A stretch of DNA of 64,000 bases. Source: CAWKDC01 sp044445605. Its GTDB lineage: Bacteria; Pseudomonadota; Gammaproteobacteria; JABCZS01. Position 1 is the first letter of the stretch; every line of letters begins with the position of its first letter. Positions 34,684 to 42,846 of the stretch are shown piece by piece. Made by a program: the position numbers and the translations under genes. The DNA lies in assembly GCA_044445605.1 (NCBI GenBank), contig JBIOEA010000003.1, positions 27,286-91,285 on the forward strand, given 5' to 3'. The notes beneath the pieces are model-generated. The model was given only the letters and a program-made list of their open reading frames with translations, was not told the origin of the DNA and did no database searches.

Positions 34684-35790
34684 TTACGCCTCTTCATCAC
34701 CCCAAGACAACGTACCACCTGTTTGATACTCGGTAACACGTGTTTCAAAGAAGTTCTTCTCTTTTTTGAGATCCATCAATTCACTCATCCAAGGGAAGGT
34801 ATTCTTTGCATTCGGATATTGTTCTGGCAAGCCGATTTGTGCTAAGCGGCGGTTTGCAATGAACTTGACGTATTCTTGAAATACAGACGCATTCAATCCC
34901 AAAATACCACGAGGCATTGTATCTGCTGCATATTCGCACTCGAGGTCAACGCCTTCACGAATCATCGTCAAGATTTCTGCTTGGAACTCAGGTGTCCAGG
35001 CATGCGGATTCTCAATCTTAATTTGATTGATGACGTCGATACCAAAGTTCACGTGCATCGATTCATCTCGCAAGATGTATTGCAATTGTTCCGCAGTGCC
35101 GATCATCTTGTTACGACGACCCATCGATAATACTTGTGCAAAACCAACATAAAAGAATATGCCTTCAAACACAATGTAAAATGCAATAAGGTCACGCAAT
35201 AAACGTTGATCATTTTGTGCCGTGCCCGTGTTGAACATCGGATCGGCCAAGCTTTGTGTAAACTTGAGCGCCCAGTTGGCTTTGCGTGCGACAGCGGGGA
35301 TTTCATGATACATATTGAATAAGCGTGATTCATCCATGCCCAAACTTTCAATGATGTATTGGTACGCATGCGTATGCAATGCTTCTTCAAACGCTTGACG
35401 CAAAATGTATTGACGGCATTCAGGATTGGTAATGTGACGATAGATCGCCAATACCAAGTTGTTGGCCACCAACGAATCTGCGGTCGAGAAGAACCCAAGG
35501 CTGCGCTCGATGATCATGCGCTCATCTTCGGTCAATCCATTGGGATCTTTATACAAGGCAATGTCGGTTGCCATTGGGATTTCATTCGGCATCCAGTGGT
35601 TTGCACAGGCATCCAAATATTTTTGCCATGCCCAGTAATATTTAAAGGGCACGAGCTGATTGAGATCCGCTTTGCAGTTGATGATACGTTTATCATCGAC
35701 ACGAGGGGCTTCGACATTCATCAGAATGGCTTCGAGCCCCGTTGCACCGCCTAGGGCGGTGTTACTATTCATTTCAGCTATTTGTGACAT
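34684..35790 (-). CDS. nrdB: ribonucleotide reductase class Ia beta subunit
   Basis: 368 residues. Diiron/tyrosyl-radical subunit that generates the radical for NrdA. Iron-ligand helices are recognisable: FEEALHTHAYQYIIESLGMD, EGIFFYVGFAQVLSM and RDESMHVNFGIDVINQI. The C-terminal tail that docks on NrdA ends GGTLSWGDEEA. AAGGAAGTCCT precedes the ATG. It is transcribed after nrdA with an 11-nt gap. Confidence 0.95.
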   Translation of the reverse strand: MSQIAEMNSNTALGGATGLEAILMNVEAPRVDDKRIINCKADLNQLVPFKYYWAWQKYLDACANHWMPNEIPMATDIALYKDPNGLTEDERMIIERSLGFFSTADSLVANNLVLAIYRHITNPECRQYILRQAFEEALHTHAYQYIIESLGMDESRLFNMYHEIPAVARKANWALKFTQSLADPMFNTGTAQNDQRLLRDLIAFYIVFEGIFFYVGFAQVLSMGRRNKMIGTAEQLQYILRDESMHVNFGIDVINQIKIENPHAWTPEFQAEILTMIREGVDLECEYAADTMPRGILGLNASVFQEYVKFIANRRLAQIGLPEQYPNAKNTFPWMSELMDLKKEKNFFETRVTEYQTGGTLSWGDEEA

Positions 35791-35801
35791 AGGACTTCCT
35801 T

Positions 35802-38663
35802 TTATTGACAGGCTTCACAATCAGGATTATCGATTGAACATGCTTTTGGCGCAGGTTCAGTCGCTTGTAATTTCACGGCGTTCAACGCACCATCAGTGAC
35901 GGTGGATTTTTCCGCATTCGTTGCGCCTAAGCTGCGCAAGTAATACGTCGTTTTCAGGCCGCTTAACCATGCCATTTTGTAGATGGCATCTAATTTTTTA
36001 CCGGATGGCTCTGCCATGTAAAGATTCAATGATTGTGATTGATCTATCCATTTTTGGCGGCGCGATCCTGCTTCAATTAACCATTTTGGATCAATTTGGA
36101 AAGCAGTGGCAAATAACGTTTTCATGTCTTCAGGTACACGATCAATGTTCTGAACGCTGCCATCATAATATTTGAGGTCGTTGACCATCACGTTATCCCA
36201 TAAGTTGCGCCGTTTCAATTCCGACACTAAATAGGGGTTAACCACCGTGAACTCGCCCGACAAGTTCGATTTCACGAACAAGTTTTGATAGGTAGGTTCA
36301 ATCGATTGTGCTACACCACAAATATTGGAAATGGTGGCAGTCGGTGCAATCGCCATGGTATTGGAGTTACGCATACCAACGGTCATGACGCGTTGACGCA
36401 ATGCTTCCCAATCCAGGGTTTGGCTTGCATCTTGATTCAAATAAGTGCCACGGGTTTGTGCCAATAGCTTAATCGAATCAATCGGCAGAATGCCCTTGCT
36501 CCATAACGAACCTTCGAAGGTTGCATAGGTGCCACGTTCTTCCGCCAGGTTGGTCGATGCTTCAATCGCGTAGTAGCTGATCAATTCCATTGATTCGTCA
36601 GCAAACTTGATCGCCGCTTCGCTCGCATAAGGAATGTTCAGTTGATACAACGCATCTTGGAAGCCCATCAAGCCCAAGCCAACAGGACGGTGACGTAAAT
36701 TGGAGCGACGTGCTTGAATCACAGAGTAGAAATTGTAATCAATGACGTTGTCCAACATGCGCATGGCCGTGCGGATTGTCTTAGCCAATTTCTCTTGGTT
36801 GATCGCGCCATTTTCAATGTGCTGTGCCAAGTTGATACTGCCCAAGTTACACACCGCGATTTCATCAATCGACGTGTTGAGCGTAATTTCCGTGCACAAG
36901 TTCGAGCTGTGAACCACGCCCACATGCTGTTGAGGTGAACGCAAGTTACAGGCATCTTTAAATGTGATCCATGGATGACCTGTTTCAAATAACATGCCCA
37001 GCATTTTACGCCACAAAGTCAGCGCAGGAAGACGTTTAAAGTTTTCAATTTCACCCGTGTGTGTTTTGCGTTCGTATTCTGTGTAGAGCGATTCGAATGC
37101 ATCGCCATACGCATCGTGCAATTCAGGCACTTCGTCAGGGGAGAACAGCGTCCATTCTTTGTTTTCCATGACGCGTTTCATGAATAAATCGGGCACCCAG
37201 TTGGCCGTGTTCATGTCGTGTGTACGACGACGTTCATCGCCTGTGTTTTTACGCAATTCTAGGAATTCTTCGATGTCCAAATGCCATGTTTCGAGGTAAG
37301 CACAAACAGCGCCTTTACGTTTGCCGCCTTGGTTAACTGCAATCGCTGTTGCATTGGCTACGTTCAAGAAAGGCACAACGCCTTGGGACTTGCCATTCGT
37401 GCCTTTAATATGTGCACGCATCGCACGGACTGATGTCCAGTCGTTGCCTAAGCCGCCTGCATATTTCGATAACAGTGCGTTATCACGAATCGCATTGTAA
37501 ATGCCTGACAAATCATCCGGTACCGTCGTTAAGTAGCAGCTTGATAATTGAGGACGTAACGAACCCGAATTAAATAGGGTCGGCGTGGAACTCATGAAAT
37601 CAAAGCTGGATAATAAGCGATAGAATTCAATCGCACGTGTTTCGCGTTCGGTTTCATTGATCGCCAAGCCCATGGCCACACGCATGAAGAATATTTGTGG
37701 CATTTCAAAACGCGTACCGCGATGATGAATGAAATAACGATCATACAATGTTTGTAAGCCAAGGTAGGTGAATTGGAAATCACGTTCTGGCAATAATGCT
37801 TCACCCAAACGATCGAGATCGAAGGTCAACAATTTAGCATCGAGTAATTCGAGGGAAACAGCGCGTTTAAGATAAGCCTGGAAAGCAGCAGGGTACAAAT
37901 CTTTGCCTGCGGTCAATCTGTCGTTATGCGTGATGTCGAGGAAATCTAAGGCTTCGCCGTACAAATCCCTCAGTAGCAGGCGTGAGGTTACGTAGCTGTA
38001 GTTAGGTTCTTTTTCAATCATGGTGCGAGCACTCATGATAGCGGCTTTATACACATCGTTGAGTGAAATGCCTTCAAAGATGTTGCGTTCTGTTTCGGCA
38101 TAAATCGCTTCGGCTGAGACTTCGTCTAGGCCTTCGCAAGCATGAACGATAATGTCTTTCAATTCGGTTTGTTGAAGTGCAATTAACCGACCATCGGGCA
38201 TGGCCACATGCAGCGCATTGAGTTGGTTGCCTTGGGTGGCCAGCGCCGCTTCGCGTTCACGACGGCGTTCTTCACGATAGAGCACGTAGGAGCGAGCGAC
38301 TTTTTGTAAGCCTTCGCGCATGAGGGCTAATTCAACTTGGTCTTGGATTTCTTCAATATGAAGGGTGCCATCGCTGGGTGCGCGACGCCAGAATACTTGC
38401 ATGATATTGGTCGTCAGTTTATTGACGGTTTCGACGATCCGAGTGGACGCGGCGGCATGGCCACCTTCCACGGCCAAGAAGGCCTTGGTGATCGCGATAC
38501 TGATCTTGCTCTCGTCAAAAGGGCTGACCCTGCCATTGCGCTTGATAACCCTCAGTTGACCTGGGGTGATTGCGGTTTCTAATGAGTTGGCAGTTTCGTC
38601 TTGTATAGAGCTTGGAATGGCGGTACTTACAGCGGTTTCCGCGTGAAGTTGTTTATCTGTCAT
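35802..38663 (-). CDS. nrdA: ribonucleotide reductase class Ia alpha subunit
   Basis: 953 residues, longer than E. coli NrdA because of an extended N-terminus. An ATP-cone (about 36-130: VIKRNGRVSPFDESKISIAI) gives allosteric control. The catalytic core has TPTLFNSGSLRPQLSSCYL (first active-site Cys), CTEITLNTS with NLGSINLAQH (cysteine/asparagine/glutamate loop) and IAPTATISNICGVAQSIEP. The C-terminal redox pair is CEACQ. It reduces ribonucleoside diphosphates. The ribosome site is GGGAGGGGC. The upstream region has NrdR-like boxes and DnaA boxes. Confidence 0.95.
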   Translation of the reverse strand: MTDKQLHAETAVSTAIPSSIQDETANSLETAITPGQLRVIKRNGRVSPFDESKISIAITKAFLAVEGGHAAASTRIVETVNKLTTNIMQVFWRRAPSDGTLHIEEIQDQVELALMREGLQKVARSYVLYREERRREREAALATQGNQLNALHVAMPDGRLIALQQTELKDIIVHACEGLDEVSAEAIYAETERNIFEGISLNDVYKAAIMSARTMIEKEPNYSYVTSRLLLRDLYGEALDFLDITHNDRLTAGKDLYPAAFQAYLKRAVSLELLDAKLLTFDLDRLGEALLPERDFQFTYLGLQTLYDRYFIHHRGTRFEMPQIFFMRVAMGLAINETERETRAIEFYRLLSSFDFMSSTPTLFNSGSLRPQLSSCYLTTVPDDLSGIYNAIRDNALLSKYAGGLGNDWTSVRAMRAHIKGTNGKSQGVVPFLNVANATAIAVNQGGKRKGAVCAYLETWHLDIEEFLELRKNTGDERRRTHDMNTANWVPDLFMKRVMENKEWTLFSPDEVPELHDAYGDAFESLYTEYERKTHTGEIENFKRLPALTLWRKMLGMLFETGHPWITFKDACNLRSPQQHVGVVHSSNLCTEITLNTSIDEIAVCNLGSINLAQHIENGAINQEKLAKTIRTAMRMLDNVIDYNFYSVIQARRSNLRHRPVGLGLMGFQDALYQLNIPYASEAAIKFADESMELISYYAIEASTNLAEERGTYATFEGSLWSKGILPIDSIKLLAQTRGTYLNQDASQTLDWEALRQRVMTVGMRNSNTMAIAPTATISNICGVAQSIEPTYQNLFVKSNLSGEFTVVNPYLVSELKRRNLWDNVMVNDLKYYDGSVQNIDRVPEDMKTLFATAFQIDPKWLIEAGSRRQKWIDQSQSLNLYMAEPSGKKLDAIYKMAWLSGLKTTYYLRSLGATNAEKSTVTDGALNAVKLQATEPAPKACSIDNPDCEACQ

Positions 38664-38738
38664 GGGTTATGCCCCTCCCAAAGGCGTAGTAAAATCTTCG
38701 TCAACATGGTAATGCTTGTGGTGTTTAGAAAGCTAAAA

Positions 38739-38785
38739 ACACAATATGTAGATATTTGTTTTGCTCTACGTACAAGATAGCGTGT
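38739..38785 (-). promoter_or_regulatory. pair of NrdR-like boxes upstream of nrdA
   Basis: ACACAATATGTAGATA (38739-38754) and GTACAAGATAGCGTGT (38770-38785) both resemble the palindromic NrdR consensus acaCwATATwGtgt. They begin exactly 31 bp apart, three helical turns, the spacing of known NrdR box pairs. NrdR would repress nrdAB when (d)ATP is abundant. The second box is the weaker match. Confidence 0.6.
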
Positions 38786-38823
38786 ATTTTAACAGAAGAC
38801 AAGAGGGATGTGTGTGGGTATGG

Positions 38824-38832
38824 TGTGGATAA
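38824..38832 (-). promoter_or_regulatory. DnaA box
   Basis: TGTGGATAA, the reverse complement of the consensus TTATCCACA, 161 nt upstream of the nrdA start. Confidence 0.65.
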
Positions 38833-39051
38833 AATGTGTATAGTTTTTTAGACGTGAAAATGTCTAGGCATATCGGGGCGTTGCTCATTTTTTTTGATGA
38901 AAAATATTTTTTGTGTAAAAAAAATCTTTTTTTAATCTTAGTAATCAGATAGCTTTAATCATTTTTTTTGAAAATGATTTTTTGTTTTCAGATCATGAAG
39001 ATGGCGCAATATTGTTTATTTTTCGAACATTTTTTAAAGTGAACTCACAAC

Positions 39052-39060
39052 TTATGCACA
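39052..39060 (+). promoter_or_regulatory. DnaA box
   Basis: TTATGCACA fits the relaxed TTATNCACA consensus. Confidence 0.55.
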
Positions 39061-39216
39061 AAAAGAAGGCATAAAGCTGAATTTATTTCATGTCAGTGCT
39101 GCTGGTTTTTGCGAAATCCGTAACTCATTGATAAATATAGATAATGGTTCTGCATATTTTTTGAGCAAGAGGCTTTAACCCTTTATTTTCGGGGGTTTTA
39201 GAAATTTACAAAGGGA

Positions 39217-39251
39217 TTATCCACATGGTTATCCACAGTTTTTGGGGATAA
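39217..39251 (+). promoter_or_regulatory. cluster of DnaA boxes
   Basis: Two perfect TTATCCACA boxes at 39217-39225 and 39229-39237 (12 bp apart) are followed by an inverted near-match, TGGGGATAA, at 39243-39251. Such a cluster can bind DnaA cooperatively. It sits about 50 bp before the grxD -10 element. Confidence 0.65.
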
Positions 39252-39266
39252 ATGCGTATATCACTT

Positions 39267-39292
39267 GTAGGGGCGAAATATCTTTCGTCCTC
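39267..39292. repeat. dispersed palindromic repeat, family 1, copy 3
   Basis: GTAGGGGCGAAA, a 4-nt loop and TTTCGTCC. Its right arm overlaps the presumed -35 region of grxD. Confidence 0.8.
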
Positions 39293-39303
39293 TTCGCGAT
39301 GCT

Positions 39304-39312
39304 TGGTATACT
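39304..39312 (+). promoter_or_regulatory. extended -10 promoter for grxD
   Basis: TGGTATACT is an extended -10 element 25 nt before ATG 39338. The -35 position (TTTCGT, 39283-39288) lies in the family-1 repeat and is weak, as is normal for extended -10 promoters. Confidence 0.6.
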
Positions 39313-39337
39313 ATCCCTCTCAACCAAGGAGCAAGAC

Positions 39338-39655
39338 ATGCCGACGACTGAAGACATCATCAAGCAGCAGATAGCTGAGAATCCGATCTTGTTGTATATG
39401 AAAGGGACGCCTGATTTCCCTCAGTGTGGTTTTTCGGGTCGCGCGGTGGGTGTGTTGCGTGCCTGTGGGGTGACGAAGTTCGCGCATGTGAACATATTGG
39501 AAAACCCTGAGATCCGGGCAACCCTGCCGAAGATAGCGAACTGGCCGACCTTCCCACAATTATGGGTGAAAGGCGAACTGGTTGGCGGAAGTGATATTAT
39601 GCTTGAGATGTATGAAAGCGGAGAATTGCAGCCCATATTGGATGCAGCAAAATAA
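39338..39655 (+). CDS. grxD: monothiol glutaredoxin Grx4
   Basis: 105 residues from ATG 39338, with AAGGAG upstream. The CGFS active site is in FPQCGFSGRAVGVL. LLYMKGTPDFP and WPTFPQLWVKGELVGGSDI are the glutathione-binding flanks. Monothiol glutaredoxins carry [2Fe-2S] clusters between assembly factors and targets. An upstream in-frame ATG at 39242 is rejected because it lies before the promoter, in the DnaA box/repeat region. argD follows. Confidence 0.95.
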   Translation: MPTTEDIIKQQIAENPILLYMKGTPDFPQCGFSGRAVGVLRACGVTKFAHVNILENPEIRATLPKIANWPTFPQLWVKGELVGGSDIMLEMYESGELQPILDAAK

Positions 39656-39680
39656 ATTGTCAACGCGAGGAGCAAAGCAC

Positions 39681-40850
39681 ATGTCAAGTCCACTGATGAA
39701 CGTTTACCATCGTCTTCCTGTTGCCTTCACGCATGGGGAGGGTGTCTGGTTATACGACACTGAAGGAAAACGTTACCTAGACGCTTTAGCGGGCATTGCG
39801 GTGAATGTGTTGGGGCATGCGCATCCTGCGATAGTGGAAGCCGTGTGTGATCAAGCCTCGAAGCTGATGCACACCTCTAACGTCTACGAGATTCCGTTAC
39901 AAACCGAACTCGCTCAAAAGTTAGTCGATTTATCTGGCTTAGATCAAGCGTTCATTTGTTCAACCGGTGCTGAGGCGGCCGAATGCATGGTCAAGTTAGC
40001 GCGCATGTATGCTCACAAAAGGGAAATTCGCGATCCTGGGATTATCGTGATGGAAAAGGCGTTCCATGGTCGTTCGATGGCGACGTTATCGGCGAGCGGT
40101 TCACGCAGAGTCCAGGCAGGTTTTGAGCCGTTGGTGCAAGGGTTTATCCGCGCACCCTTCAATGATTTAGAGACCATCCGCTCGATCGCTAAGCACAATC
40201 ATCATCACGTTGTGGCGGTCATGCTTGAGCCGATTCAAGGGGAGGGAGGGCTACATGTTCCTTCACCCGAATATTTGCAAGGTTTGCGCCAGATCTGTGA
40301 TGAGAATGAATGGTTGCTGATGCTTGATGAAGTCCAGTCAGGGATTGGCCATACGGGCAAGATGTTTGCTTATGAATATGCTGGCATCAAGCCAGATGTA
40401 TTGGCATTGGCGAAGGGGTTGGGGGGCGGAATTCCGATTGGCGCTTGCTTGGCCGGTGGTCGTGCAACGGATTTGTTTGAACCAGGCAATCATGGTTCGA
40501 CATTTGGCGGCAACCCATTATCCTGCCGTGTCGCATTAACCGTTTTAGATACTTTGATAAAGAACAAGATCATAGAGCGTGTTCCTGAAGTATCGGATTA
40601 CTTTTTTAAGCGGTTACGTGAAGCATTGGCGGGGAACCCTCATGTGAAGGATATTCGCGGTCAAGGTTTATTGATTGGGATTGAAATGGACGCCCCTGCA
40701 CGGCCATTACTCTATAAAGGACTTGAGGAAGGGATCCTGTTCAGCGTCACAGCGGAAACCGTTGTGCGTCTTGCCCCTGCATTGATATTCACGAAAGAAG
40801 ACGTGGATTATTTTGTGGAGCGGTTTGCGCGCATTCTCTCTATGTCTTAG
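39681..40850 (+). CDS. argD: acetylornithine aminotransferase
   Basis: 389 residues from ATG 39681 with GAGGAG upstream. PLP-dependent class III aminotransferase of arginine biosynthesis; it can also act on succinyl-ornithine or succinyl-diaminopimelate. Motifs: EPIQGEGGLHVP, LLMLDEVQSGIGHTGK (the PLP-contacting Asp) and LALAKGLGGGIPIGA with the Schiff-base lysine. STGAEAAECMVKLAR binds the phosphate. No other arginine genes are nearby. The final Met-Ser-stop lies inside a duplicated repeat. Confidence 0.88.
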   Translation: MSSPLMNVYHRLPVAFTHGEGVWLYDTEGKRYLDALAGIAVNVLGHAHPAIVEAVCDQASKLMHTSNVYEIPLQTELAQKLVDLSGLDQAFICSTGAEAAECMVKLARMYAHKREIRDPGIIVMEKAFHGRSMATLSASGSRRVQAGFEPLVQGFIRAPFNDLETIRSIAKHNHHHVVAVMLEPIQGEGGLHVPSPEYLQGLRQICDENEWLLMLDEVQSGIGHTGKMFAYEYAGIKPDVLALAKGLGGGIPIGACLAGGRATDLFEPGNHGSTFGGNPLSCRVALTVLDTLIKNKIIERVPEVSDYFFKRLREALAGNPHVKDIRGQGLLIGIEMDAPARPLLYKGLEEGILFSVTAETVVRLAPALIFTKEDVDYFVERFARILSMS

Positions 40851-40931
40851 GCCCCCTTTGTAAAGGGGGCAGCCGAGTATTCCGACTATGTCTTAGGCCC
40901 CCTTTGTAAAGGGGGCAGCCGAGTATTCCGA
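40841..40931. repeat. tandem duplication of a GC-hairpin repeat, family 2
   Basis: Two identical 45-bp units (40841-40885 and 40887-40931), separated by one base. Each starts TATGTCTTAG and contains the dyad GCCCCCTTTGTAAAGGGGGC. The first unit supplies the last two codons and stop of argD. Each hairpin could act as a transcription terminator or mRNA stabiliser. Confidence 0.9.
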
Positions 40932-40949
40932 GGCGGGGGATTTTCTTAC

Positions 40950-40978
40950 TTGCTCGAAGTGTTAAAGGCTTGTAAACT
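40950..40978 (+). promoter_or_regulatory. promoter of sodB
   Basis: TTGCTC (40950-40955), a 17-nt spacer and TAAACT (40973-40978), 35 nt before ATG 41014. Confidence 0.5.
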
Positions 40979-41013
40979 GTGTGGGTCTATTGGCATTCAA
41001 AAAGGAAGACACC

Positions 41014-41598
41014 ATGTTATTTGAATTACCCCCATTGCCTTACGCAAAAGACGCGTTGGCGCCCCATATTTCGGCTGAAACGATAGAGTATCATTACGGC
41101 AAGCATCATAAAGCTTATGTCGACAATTTAAACAAACTGGCAGCAGGGACTCCTTTTGAAGGAAAGTCCTTAGAAGAGATCATCAAGACATCCTCGGGTG
41201 GTTTATTCAACAATGCGGCTCAGGTCTGGAATCACACCTTTTACTGGCATTGTTTAAGCCCCAACGGGGGTGGCGAGCCAACGGGTGCGATTGCGGCAGC
41301 GATTGATGAAGCATTCGGTTCATTTGCGGCGTTTAAAGAACAGTTCACGCAAACGGCCTTAACGACGTTTGGTTCGGGTTGGGCATGGCTCGTGAAGAAC
41401 GAAGCTGGCAAAGTGGAGCTGGTAAGTACGTCGAATGCGGGCACCCCGATGACCTCTGGCAAAAAGGCGTTGTTAACCTGTGACGTATGGGAACATGCTT
41501 ATTATATAGACTACCGCAATGCGCGCGCGCAATATGTAGAGTCGTTCTGGAAGCTCGTGAACTGGGCTTTTGTGAATGAATGCTTGGCGGGGAAATAA
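41014..41598 (+). CDS. sodB: iron superoxide dismutase
   Basis: 194 residues from ATG 41014; the longer in-frame start is rejected. Metal ligands are the histidine in YHYGKHHKAYV, the histidine in QVWNHTFYWHCLSP, and Asp and His in CDVWEHAYYIDYRN. The segment GGLFNNAAQVWNHTFYW is typical of the Fe-dependent type. Cytosolic enzyme converting superoxide to hydrogen peroxide and oxygen. Confidence 0.95.
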   Translation: MLFELPPLPYAKDALAPHISAETIEYHYGKHHKAYVDNLNKLAAGTPFEGKSLEEIIKTSSGGLFNNAAQVWNHTFYWHCLSPNGGGEPTGAIAAAIDEAFGSFAAFKEQFTQTALTTFGSGWAWLVKNEAGKVELVSTSNAGTPMTSGKKALLTCDVWEHAYYIDYRNARAQYVESFWKLVNWAFVNECLAGK

Positions 41599-41604
41599 AT
41601 CGTC

Positions 41605-42703
41605 ATGATCGAGCCTAATGCTATTCGCGATAAAATTGCATCGTTGACGAAGCGAGCCCAGGACATTCGGGGGTATCTTTGACTTTGATGCACAAGCTGA
41701 GCGGCTGGAAGAAGTCAACCGCGAACTGGAAGATCCCAAGTTATGGGATACGCCAGAGCGTGCACAGGCCTTAGGGCAAGAGCGAGTAGCGTTAGCCTCG
41801 GTGGTTGAGGTGCTTCGTGGGTTATTCACGGGGCTTGAAGACTGTCAGGGTTTGTATGAAATGGCCGTCGAAGAAAACGACACTGACATGTTCGAGATGC
41901 TGCAAGAGGCGTTAGCGGAGCACGAATCGCAGTTAGAGAAGTTAGAGTTTCGGCGGATGTTCCCGGGGAAAATGGATCCAAACAATGCATTTTTGGATAT
42001 CAATTCCGGATCGGGCGGAACAGAAGCGCAAGATTGGGCAGAAATGTTATTGCGCATGTATTTGCGTTTTGCACAATCGAAAGGTTTTGATACTGAGTTG
42101 ATTGAAGCATCGCCGGGTGATGTGGCTGGGATCAAGAGTGCGACGATACACATTCGCGGGCCATACGCATTTGGTTGGTTGAGGACGGAATCGGGCGTAC
42201 ATCGGTTAGTTCGAAAATCACCGTTTGATTCAGGCAATCGTCGTCATACGTCTTTTGCATCGGTGTTTGTGTCGCCGGAAATTGAAGATGACATTGAGAT
42301 TGAGATTAATCCGGCAGATTTGCGGGTAGATACGTACCGTGCCAGTGGTGCAGGCGGGCAGCACGTGAACAGGACAGATTCGGCGATCCGGATCACGCAT
42401 GAACCAACGGGGATTGTGGTGCAATGTCAGTCCGATCGATCGCAGCATAAGAACCGCGCCTCGGCGATGAAGCAGTTGAAGGCGAAGTTGTACGAGTTGG
42501 AAGAGTTAAAGCGTCGCCAGGAACAGAATCTGGTGGAAGCATCGAAGTCGGAAAACAGCTGGGGAAGCCAGATTCGGTCGTATGTATTGGACCAATCACG
42601 GATTAAAGATTTGCGAACAGATGTTGAAGATACAGATACAACGGCCGTATTGAACGGGCGATTGGACAGGTTTATTGAGGCGTCGTTAAAGAGTGGCCTG
42701 TAA
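41605..42703 (+). CDS. prfB: peptide chain release factor 2 with programmed +1 frameshift
   Basis: RF2 reads UGA and UAA. Translation starts at ATG 41605 and runs 25 codons to an in-frame TGA at 41680-41682. A +1 shift continues at GAC 41681 for 340 more residues, giving 365 residues, the E. coli length. The stop-codon recognition tripeptide SPF is in RKSPFDSGNRRHTS, and the peptidyl-hydrolysis motif is GAGGQHVNRTDSA. The frameshift autoregulates RF2, as in most bacteria. lysS follows, the same order as in E. coli. Confidence 0.95.
41669..41683 (+). promoter_or_regulatory. RF2 programmed frameshift site
   Basis: GGGGGTATCTTTGAC contains an internal Shine-Dalgarno-like GGGGG 3 nt before the slippery CTT and the TGA stop followed by C. 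All elements of the canonical RF2 site are present. Confidence 0.95.
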
Positions 42704-42716
42704 GGCGATCCAACCT

Positions 42717-42740
42717 GTGGGGGCGAAATATCTTTCGCCC
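42717..42740. repeat. dispersed palindromic repeat, family 1, copy 4
   Basis: GTGGGGGCGAAA, TATC loop and TTTCGCCC, 14 nt after the prfB stop and directly followed by family-2 hairpins. Confidence 0.85.
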
Positions 42741-42743
42741 TTC

Positions 42744-42814
42744 TATGTCTTATGCCCCCTTGGTAAAAGGGGGCAATGTATCTCTTATCCCCCCCTTTGG
42801 AAAAGGGGGGTTAG
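42744..42814. repeat. two family-2 GC-hairpin repeats
   Basis: TATGTCTTATGCCCCC plus AAAAGGGGGC (42744-42774) resembles the unit after argD. A second hairpin (CCCCCCTTTGGAAAAGGGGG) follows at about 42789-42811. They fill the prfB-lysS gap and may attenuate read-through. Confidence 0.8.
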
Positions 42815-42846
42815 GGGGGATTTGTTATAAATAGGGGAAACAGATA

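Larger units (their letters stand above)
38664..39337. other. AT-rich control region between nrdA and grxD
   Basis: 674 bp without a gene. It contains two NrdR-like boxes near nrdA, DnaA boxes on both strands, A/T tracts around 38888-38975, one family-1 repeat, and the grxD promoter at its right end. It may be a complex nrd control region; an origin-like function is a less likely alternative. Confidence 0.75.

Noticed and set aside
34654..34845. 63-residue frame beginning MFRPYK on the plus strand
   Set aside because: It starts inside a family-1 repeat and runs antisense through nrdB; it is a repeat-generated shadow.
38664..39337. Chromosomal replication origin as a firm call
   Set aside because: DnaA boxes are present, but no dnaA, rpmH or gidA lies nearby and gene orientation does not switch clearly here, so only a regulatory annotation is supported.
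41605..41682. prfB as a pseudogene with a premature stop
   Set aside because: The stop is part of a canonical programmed frameshift site and both halves are intact.
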